Shown here one piece after another: positions 42,964 through 55,819 of a stretch of 64,000 nt of DNA. The stretch's first letter is position 1. Every line of letters begins with the position of its first letter. The position numbers were made by a program, and so were the translations under genes. The stretch lies in NCBI RefSeq assembly GCF_003086775.1, contig NZ_CP026001.1:520323-584322 (forward strand). The letters run 5' to 3'. Under the pieces are notes generated by a model that was not told the origin of the DNA, did not search any database, and saw nothing but the letters and a program-made list of their open reading frames with translations. This DNA comes from Stenotrophomonas sp. ZAC14D1_NAIMI4_1. Lineage in GTDB: Bacteria > Pseudomonadota > Gammaproteobacteria > Xanthomonadales > Xanthomonadaceae.

Positions 42964-45900
42964 CAATCCTCCTCACCCAAAGCCTGCAGGCCACTCATCT
43001 CATCCTGAAGCGTATCGAATTTCCGGCTCTTGTGCTTTCCGAAATAGGAGGCATCCAGCCACTTCTGGATCTTCGTCGGTTTGAAGTAGGCAACGATCAA
43101 AGTGATGATCGCGACCACCAGGCCGATGATCAAGCCAACGAAAGCGAACGTGGTGAACAGCAGGATCGCAGCGATGATGCTTGCCAGGCCGAGGACGATC
43201 ATGCAGATGCCATAGCCACGCGAAAGGCCGATGTCCTGGTAGCCATCAATGATGCTCAGCGTACCTCCGATCAATCCCGCGGCGGCACCAAGGAACTTGC
43301 CGATGCCGCCCAACAATCCCGCCCTGCTGCTCAACTGGCCCGAAAGTGCCCGCAGCCTTATGCCGTGGCTGCCAGCCCACCACGGATGCTTCTTGGCGAC
43401 GCCCGCACTCAGCTCCATCAAACCGCCCGTCAGGCCAGCGACGCCACCTGCGAAGTTGGTTATCTTCACGTCCTTCTCTTCGGCCTTCGCCTTCCTCATC
43501 TCGTCCCACGCTCGTCCAAGACTGAACGCGGTGAAGATGTTGGAGACGACGCCCACCTTGAAATCGAGATCGAAAACGCGCCTGACATTGCGCTGCAACA
43601 GGGCGTCGAACTCTTCGTGCCGGACGATGACGGACTGGGAAATATGCAGATCGCGCTGAGCGCCCCGCATCTGCACCAGCCTCTGCGCCTCGCTTTCATC
43701 CACGATCAAGAAGGCCTGATAGGGGTAGCGTCGGCCTCGGGCGTCCTCCATGTTGTCCAGCGATGCGCGCACTGCACTACGGTACTGATGCGAGTTCCCG
43801 CCAGAGATGCTCGCCAGTGCCGAGGCCACCATTCTTGTAGCCTGCTTTCGCGTTGCCTCTGTGCGCAGATCGATCAGTCTCAGTCTTGTGTTTGGATCTT
43901 CTGTCTTTGCAAGGGCTCCGAGCAGTGAGATGACGCGTCGTTCAGGCAGCTTTGCAGCCATCCAGCCAATCGCACCGTCTCCAAGCCCACTCAGTCTTGA
44001 AACAACGGGTCCACTGATCTGATACGCATACTTTGCAATGGCATGCATGGCCACCTGCATCCACTTCCCGCCAACAGGCGCCGGACCGCCCGCCATTGCA
44101 GACTTGTAGCCGTCGCTGGTCAGTACGGTATTGAATACACCCCAGATCTTCTCAGACGCATCCGCCCAACTGGTGCCGTCCTTGTTGATGGCACCATCCT
44201 TCATGGCCGCGGCCCAGCCCTTGATGATCTCTTCCTGGTTCGCCGCCAGGGCACGGACCTCTACGGATCCCGGCTTCTCGGGATCCTCTCCGAGACGGTC
44301 CATGAGGAAGCGCATGACACTCGCCCTGGCCGTGGCGTCGGTGATCACTAGCATTGCCTTGTGCACATAGGCGATACCGCTGTCTATGTTTCGCTTGTCG
44401 AAATTGTGAATGAAGTGATTTCTGTACGCGTCAGAGCCCATCCACGCCAGGTATGCAACATCGAGCGGCTCGACCGTTGCCTTCTCGAAGGCAGACAGTT
44501 CAGCCGGGTACTCGACCTCGATGTATTGCTTCTTCTTGGTGTTGTCGAACAGATCGATGTGATCGCTCTGCCAGGCATCGGTTCCGAGACGGTCAGCCTC
44601 TTCCTCGGTGATGTAGCCCGCATACTCCATCTTCTCGCCGGCATTGCGCCCCCGGTAGGCACCACTGGAGTGCGCTGGGAACAGGGTGCCGAAGATACCG
44701 GCAACCGTGGAACGCGTTTCACTGGTTCGCTGCACTGCATTGTGCCGCACCGCCATGGCAATGGCATCGATCGCCTGCGCGCTCTCCCGCTTCCAACGAC
44801 GCAAGGGCTCGTTTGTCCATGCATGGGTACGACGGATGATCTGGGAGTTCAGATCCATCGCAATCCCGATCGGATCGTCAAGCGCGACCATCGCCACCTT
44901 GATGTCCTTGCCAGCCTGCCTTGCTGCCTCAAGCAACTGTGGAACCTGCCCAACCGCACTGTTGAATGGACTCAGGGAATCGGCAAACGCTGGTGACGAG
45001 CTCTGCTGGCCGGCATCAAGCCCCAACGGCCATGCGAAACGGATCGGCTGCATCATCCGTTCAAACAGATCACCGCCAACCTTGAACTCCGCCACCTCCG
45101 CGTGATGCGCGGCCAACGCGCCTGCATGCGGCTGCTCCGCTTCGCCCTTGGACTGGCACCAGGCCGCACCGTCGAACTTGCGCATGTTCGCCTGCCGCAC
45201 CGCAGGCTTGTCCATGTGCTCTTTCAGTACGGCAGCTGTCCATGGCGTATCGCAGAACGCCATCCACACATTGCCGACCCTGCCTGGGATGTGCGCATCG
45301 GGAATGGGAACGCACCGCGCCATCTCCGAGGTTGCCCGACGACCGCAGGGAGCATTGTCCAGGTCCTCCAGGCTTGGCGGCTGGGAACTGTGGATGTCGA
45401 ATTCCGTCAGATAGCCCTTGGCGTCTGCCAGATAGGCCTTCCAGCCCCTCGCGCCAAGATGCTCATTGAAGACATACACATACCCTTCCCGCACTGTGCG
45501 CAGGGTGTACTGTGCGAGCGCACGAGGCAGCTGCACGGCACTTCCCCCACCAGCGAAACTGCCTGCAAGCTGCGGCGCCTGCGCCCACGCATTGACATCC
45601 GTTCTGGCGACGGCATAGCGCAACGGCATCAACAGGAGGCCCTTGCGATCACAGGCAGGACAGTGCTTGGTGAGATCCTCGCAGGGAGAAAGCACCTTTG
45701 CAGTGCTGCCGGCGCCGGCCTCACGCTTGGTCGCAGCTGTCTTCTCGTTGTCCCACTGGCCGCCCTGGTCCGTCGCTACGAACCTGTAGGTGGCCTTCCA
45801 GGCTTCCTTCTTTCCCGCGGGGCGCTCTCGATTGCCCCACACATAGATCTGTCGACCGTCGCTGGTGCTGTAGCACTCACAGGTGACCAAATTCCGCTCG

Positions 45901-45977
45901 GCAAAGTACTTGAGCGAGGTTCGTCCCTCGCCATCGGGTTCGGAAACCACATACCAACCTGGCTTGAACTCAGACAT
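42963..45977 (-). CDS. T6SS effector, VasX/BTH_I2691 type (pore-forming)
   Basis: The 1004-residue protein has H-C-P-A-C-D-R-K-G-L-L-L-M-P-L-R-Y near residues 103-120, the N-terminal mark of VasX-like effectors, and T-V-R-E-G-Y-V-Y-V-F-N-E after it. Its C-terminal quarter has several hydrophobic stretches, notably G-G-V-A-G-L-T-G-G-L-M, A-A-A-G-L-I-G-G-T-L-S-I-I and a long Ile/Leu/Val-rich pair near 925-970, consistent with a pore. It is only distantly similar to the effector at 34695-37895. The start overlaps the adaptor gene by eight bases. Role: membrane damage in target cells. Confidence 0.84.
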   Translation of the reverse strand: MSEFKPGWYVVSEPDGEGRTSLKYFAERNLVTCECYSTSDGRQIYVWGNRERPAGKKEAWKATYRFVATDQGGQWDNEKTAATKREAGAGSTAKVLSPCEDLTKHCPACDRKGLLLMPLRYAVARTDVNAWAQAPQLAGSFAGGGSAVQLPRALAQYTLRTVREGYVYVFNEHLGARGWKAYLADAKGYLTEFDIHSSQPPSLEDLDNAPCGRRATSEMARCVPIPDAHIPGRVGNVWMAFCDTPWTAAVLKEHMDKPAVRQANMRKFDGAAWCQSKGEAEQPHAGALAAHHAEVAEFKVGGDLFERMMQPIRFAWPLGLDAGQQSSSPAFADSLSPFNSAVGQVPQLLEAARQAGKDIKVAMVALDDPIGIAMDLNSQIIRRTHAWTNEPLRRWKRESAQAIDAIAMAVRHNAVQRTSETRSTVAGIFGTLFPAHSSGAYRGRNAGEKMEYAGYITEEEADRLGTDAWQSDHIDLFDNTKKKQYIEVEYPAELSAFEKATVEPLDVAYLAWMGSDAYRNHFIHNFDKRNIDSGIAYVHKAMLVITDATARASVMRFLMDRLGEDPEKPGSVEVRALAANQEEIIKGWAAAMKDGAINKDGTSWADASEKIWGVFNTVLTSDGYKSAMAGGPAPVGGKWMQVAMHAIAKYAYQISGPVVSRLSGLGDGAIGWMAAKLPERRVISLLGALAKTEDPNTRLRLIDLRTEATRKQATRMVASALASISGGNSHQYRSAVRASLDNMEDARGRRYPYQAFLIVDESEAQRLVQMRGAQRDLHISQSVIVRHEEFDALLQRNVRRVFDLDFKVGVVSNIFTAFSLGRAWDEMRKAKAEEKDVKITNFAGGVAGLTGGLMELSAGVAKKHPWWAGSHGIRLRALSGQLSSRAGLLGGIGKFLGAAAGLIGGTLSIIDGYQDIGLSRGYGICMIVLGLASIIAAILLFTTFAFVGLIIGLVVAIITLIVAYFKPTKIQKWLDASYFGKHKSRKFDTLQDEMSGLQALGEED

Positions 45978-46875
45978 TTCCCACTCCTGTGATTTCGTTT
46001 TCCGGCCATCGCCGCGCGGATTCCGGCGCAGCCTGGTCCGCCGTTTCCATGCTACGGGTCAGTGCTTCAAGATCCAGGTCGGCAGTTGCACCCAGATAGG
46101 TTCCTCCGCTCTGCCGCATGTCGCTGAGACACCGCTTCATGACTGGATGCAGGAACAAGGCATCGCCATGGAGAACCGCGTCGACGGCAAATGCCTGCTG
46201 GTCCTCCGTCGAAACCATTCCTTCCTGCTCGATCGCCCGACGCAGCGCCGCATCGATGCGCTCATGGAGAGCGGAGGACGCCAGCGTGCCCGGTGCGAGC
46301 CTGGCGATCTCGCGAGCAGTCCGGTTGACCAGCTCGACTCTGAAGACCGCATCCCATTGCGACTCGCTCCAGGATTCGTCGTGCGGTTTGTCCTCTGCCG
46401 GCCGCGCCGTACACGTCCAGGTGCCGAGATCGAGATCCCGCCAGCACCACACATCGATCGACCCCATCAAGCCGTGCAGCTGGGCAGGCGAAAGAATCCG
46501 CGGAAGGTGCATGAAGACGCGGGGATCATGGAGTCTGATCCAGTACCGGTCACTGCCCGGCTTCCGCCGGAACATCATCGAGCGAAGGTGGCTGGCAACC
46601 TGATCAACCGGGGCATTGCTTCCAAGCAGTGCCAGAAGACCGCGCGGTTCACCTGTCACATAGGTGCTTTCGAGCTCATCAAGCAGCGCCACTCGCAGAT
46701 CCGGACTGGCTCCATCAAGCAAGACCAGGTGCGGACACGTCCCCGCCGGCAAGGCGACAGCCTGGGGCTCCAGGCTGAGCGTCCGGAATGAGCTCAGCAA
46801 CGGGACGAGATCCAGCACCGATTCGCTGATGATGGCAATGGGATACTCAAGGATCTGCCTATGTGAGAAACCCAT
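45970..46875 (-). CDS. DUF4123 effector-loading adaptor for the vgrG4 cassette
   Basis: The 301-residue protein shows the DUF4123 plan: H-L-V-L-L-D-G-A-S-P-D near residues 49-59, D-R-Y-W-I-R-L-H-D-P-R-V-F-M-H-L near 108-123, and W-C-W-R-D-L. It begins five bases after the vgrG4 stop and ends eight bases inside the effector gene. Its likely job is to load the VasX-type effector onto the VgrG4 tail. The Shine-Dalgarno sequence is weak, so translation may depend on vgrG4. Confidence 0.84.
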   Translation of the reverse strand: MGFSHRQILEYPIAIISESVLDLVPLLSSFRTLSLEPQAVALPAGTCPHLVLLDGASPDLRVALLDELESTYVTGEPRGLLALLGSNAPVDQVASHLRSMMFRRKPGSDRYWIRLHDPRVFMHLPRILSPAQLHGLMGSIDVWCWRDLDLGTWTCTARPAEDKPHDESWSESQWDAVFRVELVNRTAREIARLAPGTLASSALHERIDAALRRAIEQEGMVSTEDQQAFAVDAVLHGDALFLHPVMKRCLSDMRQSGGTYLGATADLDLEALTRSMETADQAAPESARRWPENEITGVGNV

Positions 46876-46879
46876 GGCA

Positions 46880-49618
46880 TCAGCTCACTGGCACAACGGC
46901 TGCGCCCGCGCGTTCCGCGTTGGCCGCCTTGGTCGGACACAGAGCAAGCTTGCCATCGTTGGACTTCGCTTCCCCCGGCACACTCGCTGGTCCCACCCAC
47001 TCCCGCTGGCTCGCCTTGAACTCCACCTTCCCCGGCGCGCCCAGCTCGATGTTGTCGCCCTCGATCCGGATGTAGGCCCCCGCCGCCGTCGCCAGCAGGT
47101 GCTTGCTCGGCGCCGACAGCATCACGTCTGCTTCGGTGCTGGCAATGCGCACCTGGGTCTTGGCTGCCACGATCGCCTGGTTCTTGTGCGCGCGTGCGCT
47201 CACCTTGCCCTGCGCGGCGTGCAGTGCGATGCCGCGTTCCTGGTTCGGGCTCTCGCCGCTGGGCTGCACACCGGCGGTGTACAGCACCAGGCCGCCGGCA
47301 ACCGCCAGCGTCAGCGATCCCTGCGTCATCCAGTTCAGCGCCACGCCGCTGGCCAGGGTGGTGTGCGTGCCGCTCACCCAGACCTGGTCGGCCGGGGTCA
47401 GGCTCAGTACGCCGGCCACGCCACTGCCCAGCAGAATCGGGGCGCTCCAGCCGGGTGCTTCGCCATCACCCCCGGTGATGCTGCCGGCCGTGCTGCCGCT
47501 GTGGGTCGCACGCAGGTGGTCCTGCAGCTCGCCCAGCGTGGTGTCCGCGGGCAGTTCGGCCGGGTCGCTCGGCAACTGCGCCTGCTGGTTGGCCGCCGAT
47601 TCGGCCAGCTGCTGCAGCAGCTGCTGTCCTTCCTGCAGCTGCGCCAGCGCCTGCGGCGCGGCCATCTGCGGCGTGCCCTGCTCGGTGGTCAGCAGCAGGC
47701 CGCGGCCAGCGCGCAGTGCGCCCTGTGCCTGCGTGGCCAGCTCCACGCCAAAGCCGCGCTCGCCGTCGCGCACGTTGTCCTGGCCGCCCTTCAGGTGGCC
47801 CAGCGTCAGCGTGGTTTCGTGCTGGGTGGTGGACAGCTGGGCACGGCCCTGCCCGGGCGTGTCGTCGAACCGCAGCTGCTGGTAGCCTCCGGTGCCGCCC
47901 TGGCTGTCAGCCAGCGCCTGGCTCTTGAAGCCGGTATACACCGCCGCGTGGTCATTGCCCTCGAACCACGCCGCCGCGTTGCCGGTGGCGTTGCCGCCAC
48001 CGCCGTTGATCTGGTTGTGCTGCGCATTCTGCTGGCCACGGCCGTTGTAGACCGCGCCGACCACCACCGGGCGATCGATGTCGCCTTCCAGGAACGCCAC
48101 CAGCACTTCCTGCCCGCGCCGTGGCAGCACCACGCCGCCCCAGTTGTCGCCGGCCCACGGGGTCATCACCCGCACCCAGGTCCAGGCGCCGCCGTTGGCC
48201 GGGGCGTTGTCGTCGCCACCGGGGTGGACCAGGCCGTTGCTGGCGTTGCCACCGCGCTGCCACGGAAACTGCACCTTGATGCGGTGATCGCGGTCGGACA
48301 GCAGCGGGTCGCCATCGCTGACCACGATCGCGCTGAGCGTGCCGGTGATCGTCGGCCGCGGATGCAGGTGCGCGCCGTGGCCATCCTCGGTCTGCGGGCG
48401 ATAGACCACCTCAGACGGAATGGCCACGAAGCGGTTGTCGTAGAAGGCGGTGGACACCTCGCCGGGTGCATCGCCATAGGCCAGCCCGGACAGTGCGCCG
48501 GGCAGTGCCGGGGCCGCGACGCTGGCCGGGCGCAAGGTCTTCTCCAGCGCATCAAACACCTCGGCGTCGAGGTTGTTGCGCGCCTGGTGCCGCACCGACA
48601 GGCACAGGAAACGGGCGTCCTCGCCTACCTGCGGGTGCTGCGACAGGCCGAATCGTGCGCCGGGCGCCAGAGCACGCCACTGGCCGGCGCCGTCGATGGT
48701 CTGCGCGCGCACGCGCAGTGCATCCAGGTGCTGCTGTGCGCGGCGCTGGCCGCGGGCATTGTCCTGCCAGCCGTACGGACCGCAGGTATCACGATCAACG
48801 ATGCCCAGGTCGTTGCCCTGCCCGGCCTCGGCACTGGCCTGGCGGCGTTCCAGGGTGCGGTAATCCCAAGTGGCACGCTCGACCTTGCCCGGCCGCCAGC
48901 GGTTGGCCGTGGACCATTGCTGCACGCTGTCGCTGCGCTCGCTCTCGTCGCGGCGGTGGAAACGCACCACGCCCAGCTCGGCGGTGTCGTGGCTGTGGTC
49001 GGCCAGCACCAGCGTATGCGTGCCGAAGTCCGCGCCGCCGGGCTCGCCGGCATGCTCGAACCAGTAATAGATGCCTTCTTCGGCCAGCAGGCGCTGGATG
49101 AAGGCCAGGTCGCTTTCCTGGTACTGGGTGGTCAGGCTGCGCCGCGCGTACTGGCTGGCATCGCCCAGCGACCAGCGCCAGGCCGGCGCCAACGTGCCGT
49201 AATCGGCGAAGAGATCTTCGACGATCTCGACCACGGTCTTGTCATGGAAGACGTAGCTGTCAACCCGCTGCGACAGGAAGGCCAGCCAGGGCTGCAGGCG
49301 CAGCCGGTAGCGCGCCAGACCGCCGTTGCTGCCCAGCCGCTCGGCGGCGGTGATGCGTCCATGCAGCGGCCGCACGCTGCCATCGGCCTGTTGCAGCTGC
49401 AGCAGCGCGCCCTGCCCGATCAGCGGTGCCAGCGACAGGCTCGCATCCAGCGACAGCGCCGTGATCGTCCACTGGAAGCCGATGCCGTCGATCTGCTCGA
49501 CGCCATCGAGGGTTTCGGCCACCAGCACATCGCTTCCCAGCGACGTATGCAGTCGCAGGAAGCGCTGGGCGTGTGACGGGCCGGCCAGTGCCGCCCGCAG
49601 GCTGTTTACCAGTTCCAT
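46880..49618 (-). CDS. vgrG: VgrG spike protein 4 (TssI)
   Basis: The 912-residue protein is nearly the same as vgrG3 over 880 residues and has its own 32-residue tail with a lone Cys (L-A-L-C-P-T-K). Domains are as in vgrG3: gp27-like start, OB region with V-L-P-R-R-G-Q-E-V-L-V-A-F, and a DUF2345 needle. It lies 119 bases after the 116-aa gene that follows tssH, so it is in the ancestral place relative to the core operon and vgrG3 is the derived copy. Confidence 0.95.
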   Translation of the reverse strand: MELVNSLRAALAGPSHAQRFLRLHTSLGSDVLVAETLDGVEQIDGIGFQWTITALSLDASLSLAPLIGQGALLQLQQADGSVRPLHGRITAAERLGSNGGLARYRLRLQPWLAFLSQRVDSYVFHDKTVVEIVEDLFADYGTLAPAWRWSLGDASQYARRSLTTQYQESDLAFIQRLLAEEGIYYWFEHAGEPGGADFGTHTLVLADHSHDTAELGVVRFHRRDESERSDSVQQWSTANRWRPGKVERATWDYRTLERRQASAEAGQGNDLGIVDRDTCGPYGWQDNARGQRRAQQHLDALRVRAQTIDGAGQWRALAPGARFGLSQHPQVGEDARFLCLSVRHQARNNLDAEVFDALEKTLRPASVAAPALPGALSGLAYGDAPGEVSTAFYDNRFVAIPSEVVYRPQTEDGHGAHLHPRPTITGTLSAIVVSDGDPLLSDRDHRIKVQFPWQRGGNASNGLVHPGGDDNAPANGGAWTWVRVMTPWAGDNWGGVVLPRRGQEVLVAFLEGDIDRPVVVGAVYNGRGQQNAQHNQINGGGGNATGNAAAWFEGNDHAAVYTGFKSQALADSQGGTGGYQQLRFDDTPGQGRAQLSTTQHETTLTLGHLKGGQDNVRDGERGFGVELATQAQGALRAGRGLLLTTEQGTPQMAAPQALAQLQEGQQLLQQLAESAANQQAQLPSDPAELPADTTLGELQDHLRATHSGSTAGSITGGDGEAPGWSAPILLGSGVAGVLSLTPADQVWVSGTHTTLASGVALNWMTQGSLTLAVAGGLVLYTAGVQPSGESPNQERGIALHAAQGKVSARAHKNQAIVAAKTQVRIASTEADVMLSAPSKHLLATAAGAYIRIEGDNIELGAPGKVEFKASQREWVGPASVPGEAKSNDGKLALCPTKAANAERAGAAVVPVS

Positions 49619-49737
49619 GGTGCTTCCCCGACGTCCCGACTTTCAAGGTGGTCTGCATGCGACTTACGCATCGGTTGCCTCCGCTTCCCGCTTCCGCGTG
49701 GCCTGCGCCCCTCCCGGGCCGCAGGCGCACACGGCGA

Positions 49738-50088
49738 TCAGGCCGCCTGGACGATCTCTTCCAGCTGCAGGCGCACGCCTTCGCTGATCTTCAGGCGATA
49801 GTCGCGGCCACCGGCGGTGATCTGCACTTCACGTGCATTGCTCACCAGCTGCGGCTTGCCCACGACCGGGGCATCCATGTGGATGCGCCAGGAACCGCGG
49901 CTGATCTGGGCAGCGATGGTGCGGGCGTCCTGGCGGGCAGCCGGCACGGCGGTGTCCAGCAGTTCGATCACGTGTTCCGGGCGCAGCCGGTTCCACGAAC
50001 GGACGCGGTCCAGCTCACGACCCAGGCCCAGTTCCAGGCTGTCGCAGTGGTTCAGGGCTGCTTCGCGGTCAAATCCAAAGAATTCCAT
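49738..50088 (-). CDS. Conserved small protein (116 aa) between tssH and vgrG4
   Basis: ATG 50088 has AAGGAG seven bases upstream and lies 23 bases after tssH, so it is cotranscribed. The protein starts M-E-F-F-G-F-D-R-E-A-A-L, has R-S-W-N-R-L-R-P-E-H-V-I-E-L-L, and a beta-rich second half (W-R-I-H-M-D-A-P, V-Q-I-T-A-G-G-R-D-Y-R). No signal peptide, no membrane segment. I do not recognise the family. A VgrG-linked adaptor or chaperone is one possibility, given that its fragment was copied along with vgrG3. Confidence 0.65.
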   Translation of the reverse strand: MEFFGFDREAALNHCDSLELGLGRELDRVRSWNRLRPEHVIELLDTAVPAARQDARTIAAQISRGSWRIHMDAPVVGKPQLVSNAREVQITAGGRDYRLKISEGVRLQLEEIVQAA

Positions 50089-50111
50089 CAGCGTTCTCCT
50101 TTTGCTCAGTG

Positions 50112-52862
<2,751 letters not shown>

Positions 52863-52928
52863 GCGGAAACGCGCACTCCTTGCTGGAACCGTTCAGGGGC
52901 CGGCGGCGCGACGGCCACCGGCAGGTTG

Positions 52929-54020
52929 TCATTGCAGCGTGTGGATGCCATAGGTGGTGTCCTCACGCGAAGTCACCTGCGGCTGGGTGCAGAGGTAGCT
53001 GTCCCAGCCAAGGCGGGCGCCACCGCCACTGCCGAGTGCGCTGCCCTGCACATCCTCGGCACGCAGCACCAGCCGTACTTCGTATTCAAGAATGCCGCCA
53101 GTCAACAGCGACAGCCATTTGGCCAATGCTTCGGCAGCACTGCCGCCGGGCAGGAAATCATCGAACTGATCGCGGCGCAGCGGGCCGATGCGCAGGCGCA
53201 GGCGCAGGTCGCGCTGCCAGACCCGGTCGCCGGCCAGCGCGCTGGCGCCAAGTACGGCGTTGGCCTGGCCCAGGCGGGTTGCCTGCCCCGCCGGCACCCG
53301 GTACCACGCGCCGACGAACTGCTCCACGTGCAGGGGCACCTTGAAGTAGTCCGAAAGCACGCGTTGCATCAGCGCTGCCGACACCGGCCGCTGGCGCACC
53401 GCACCGGCGTAGTAGGCCACCGCTTCGTCAAAGATGTCGCCCTTGCCCTCGTGCAGGCGATCGCGCAGCTCGCTCATGCCCATGCCGAGCAGCGACAGCA
53501 CCAGCGGCAGGAAACGCTCGCGCCGGTCCAGTTCGTACTGCACGGCCAGGCGATGCTTCTTCCAGGCGGCATAGTGCAGCGACACCGCGCGGCTGGAGAA
53601 GATGTCCAGGAAGGCACGTGCCGTGCGATCGCGCTGGTACAGCTCGCGCAGCTGCAGGGTTTCGGTGTAGTGCAGCGGCAACGCGCCAGCGGTACCGAGC
53701 AGGCCCATGAACTGCGGGGTCAGGTGCACTTCGGCGAGCGTCTCGCCGTGCAGTGCCTCCTCGATCGCCTCCTGCCCCTGCAGCCGGTCGCCCTGCAGCG
53801 AATAGACCTCGCCCTCGGCCGAGAGCTCGGTGGCCGGGAAACCCAGCGAGAGCGAATTGCGGAAGCGCACCCGCATGGGCACGGCCTGGCCGGGCTTGAC
53901 GCCCTGCCGCTGGAACACCTGCTCGAGGACCCGGACCGCCTGGAAGAACTGGAAGCGGTGGGGCTCGGCGAGCAGCTGCTGGGCTACGCCAGGATCGATT
54001 CGCCGCTGCGCGCTGGGCAT
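52929..54020 (-). CDS. tssG: TssG, baseplate component
   Basis: The 363-residue protein begins with the TssG pattern P-H-R-F-Q-F-F-Q-A-V-R-V-L-E near residues 20-33, then V-R-F-R-N-S-L-S-L-G-F-P-A, F-M-G-L-L-G-T-A-G-A-L-P-L-H-Y-T-E and Y-R-V-P-A-G-Q in the C-terminal half. TssG joins TssF and TssK in the baseplate wedge. It overlaps the end of tssF by 37 bases and is followed by tssH after 66 bases. Confidence 0.94.
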   Translation of the reverse strand: MPSAQRRIDPGVAQQLLAEPHRFQFFQAVRVLEQVFQRQGVKPGQAVPMRVRFRNSLSLGFPATELSAEGEVYSLQGDRLQGQEAIEEALHGETLAEVHLTPQFMGLLGTAGALPLHYTETLQLRELYQRDRTARAFLDIFSSRAVSLHYAAWKKHRLAVQYELDRRERFLPLVLSLLGMGMSELRDRLHEGKGDIFDEAVAYYAGAVRQRPVSAALMQRVLSDYFKVPLHVEQFVGAWYRVPAGQATRLGQANAVLGASALAGDRVWQRDLRLRLRIGPLRRDQFDDFLPGGSAAEALAKWLSLLTGGILEYEVRLVLRAEDVQGSALGSGGGARLGWDSYLCTQPQVTSREDTTYGIHTLQ

Positions 54021-55819
54021 CGGACGATCTCCTCCCCGCTGTCGCTGGACACCAGCACCAGTCGAGTAAAGCTGTTGGCATGCACGTACAGTGCAAAGAA
54101 GTGGTCCATCACCTGGGCGAAGGCGGCCACACCGGTACCCACGAAATGGGCTTCATTGAGGGTCAACCGGATCTCCAGGCCACGGACCACCGAGGCGAAC
54201 TGGCGGCCATGCATCCAGGTGGTGACCGGGGTCTGTTCCAGTTCGAGGATGCCGTCGATCTGGCGCGCCGAGACGTTGCTGCCCGACAGGTCGTACAGGC
54301 GCAGCATCTCCTTCAGCGCGGGCAGGCCACTGGCCGTCAGCGAAAGCTGGTTCAGGGAAAGATGGGAGATAAGGCGCCACTGGGCATTGCGGCCATGGCG
54401 GAAGCGCAGCGGCTTGGTCGGCTTGCGCAGCAGGCTGATCGCCTTGGCCGGGCTGCCGCCCTCGATGTTCAGGTCGCCGCCGGCCACGCCGAAGGCGAGC
54501 TGGTTGGGCAGGTCACGATTGCTGCAGGTCAGTTCCAGGCTGACGGTATCGGTCTGCGGCAACACCGGGTTGAACGCCAGGTCGACGAAGCTGATTTCCG
54601 TCTCGAAGCCCGGGCTCTGCCGCGCGACGTCCTCGTCACGGCGCGCCACCCAGTACTGGCCGGTGCGCTCGGGATCTTCACCGTGCTGCAGCGAATAGAA
54701 CGGGCGGAACGCCTGGATCAGCTCGCCCTGCGGGGTCTGCCGGATGCGGTGTACCGAATCGATCGAATGCACCTCATAGGCGAACGCGCGACGCGCATCG
54801 GCCAGCACCGGATAGTTGACCGTGCGATGGGTGACCCGGATCGGCTCCCCGCTGGTCTTGAACAGGTTCACGATGGGCGTGCAGCCCAGGCGCAGGTTGT
54901 GCGGCCCCAGCTCCTCCAGCACCATCGTTCCGTTGCGGTCCTGCCCCTGCGCGTTGAGCACCAGGTGCAGGGTGAAGCGGCGGCTCGCGCTGGCGATGAG
55001 TGCAGGCAGGTGCAGGTCGACGAAGCCGAACTTCTCCGGATAGGCGAACAGTTCGGTCAACAGGCGATAGGCCGGATGCGATCGCGCCGGGAAATCGATC
55101 AGCGCCTCGTCGTCGGCGAAGCCGACCGGGCTGAGCGGCACGGTATCCAGGCGGCGCCAGCGGCCATCGCCGTCGGACTCGACGTAGGCCGCCTTCACAC
55201 CCAGCATCAGTGCGTCGCGCAAGGCAGCGCGCACCGACGGCTCACCATCGAGGAACAGGCGGAGGTGATCGGTGCCCAGCTGGTGGAAGCCCAGCTGGTC
55301 GGACAGCAGCTGGAAACCAAGGGAAATCTGCCCGCCGGTACCGGCCGGCAGGGTCGTCGCCATCGGCGCATCGGCCACGCTGCGGTAGACCACCTGCTGC
55401 ACGCCGATCGGCGCGAGCACGACGTCATAGGCGGTGCGGAAATCGCAGGGCACGCCGCGAACCGGGCGGCTCTGCAGGGCGGTGCCGCGCGGCACCCGTA
55501 CCGGGGCGCTCAACTTGGACGCCACCCCTTCCATGTCGAAGCAGGCGATGGAACAGGACGGGAACGGCCGCAGGTAATGCGGGTACAGCACGTCAAGCAG
55601 CGCATCGGTGAATTCGGGATAGTCATCCTCGATGCGCTTGGAGACGCGTGCGGTCAGCAGTGCGAAGGCTTCGATCAGGCGCTCGACGTGCGGATCCTGG
55701 CTGCCGTCGGCAGACAACTGCAGGCGCCCGGCAATCTTCGGATAGCGCTCGGCAAACTCCCGCCCATAGCGGCGCAGGTAGCCCAGCTCACGCTCGTAGT
55801 AAGGCAGCAGATCCTGCAT
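53984..55819 (-). CDS. tssF: TssF, baseplate component
   Basis: The 611-residue protein starts L-L-P-Y-Y-E-R-E-L-G-Y-L-R-R-Y-G-R-E-F-A and continues Y-P-K-I-A-G-R-L, the standard TssF opening, with H-V-E-R-L-I-E-A-F-A and D-D-Y-P-E-F-T-D-A-L-L soon after. Length is normal. TssF is a core wedge protein next to TssG and TssK. Its ATG shares a base with the tssE stop (TGATG). Confidence 0.95.
   Translation of the reverse strand: MQDLLPYYERELGYLRRYGREFAERYPKIAGRLQLSADGSQDPHVERLIEAFALLTARVSKRIEDDYPEFTDALLDVLYPHYLRPFPSCSIACFDMEGVASKLSAPVRVPRGTALQSRPVRGVPCDFRTAYDVVLAPIGVQQVVYRSVADAPMATTLPAGTGGQISLGFQLLSDQLGFHQLGTDHLRLFLDGEPSVRAALRDALMLGVKAAYVESDGDGRWRRLDTVPLSPVGFADDEALIDFPARSHPAYRLLTELFAYPEKFGFVDLHLPALIASASRRFTLHLVLNAQGQDRNGTMVLEELGPHNLRLGCTPIVNLFKTSGEPIRVTHRTVNYPVLADARRAFAYEVHSIDSVHRIRQTPQGELIQAFRPFYSLQHGEDPERTGQYWVARRDEDVARQSPGFETEISFVDLAFNPVLPQTDTVSLELTCSNRDLPNQLAFGVAGGDLNIEGGSPAKAISLLRKPTKPLRFRHGRNAQWRLISHLSLNQLSLTASGLPALKEMLRLYDLSGSNVSARQIDGILELEQTPVTTWMHGRQFASVVRGLEIRLTLNEAHFVGTGVAAFAQVMDHFFALYVHANSFTRLVLVSSDSGEEIVRCPARSGESILA

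Noticed and set aside
46664..49576. A 970-codon plus-strand frame, with a near copy at 38780-41494
   Set aside because: Both are antisense to vgrG4 and vgrG3. Their likeness only reflects the duplicated vgrG core.
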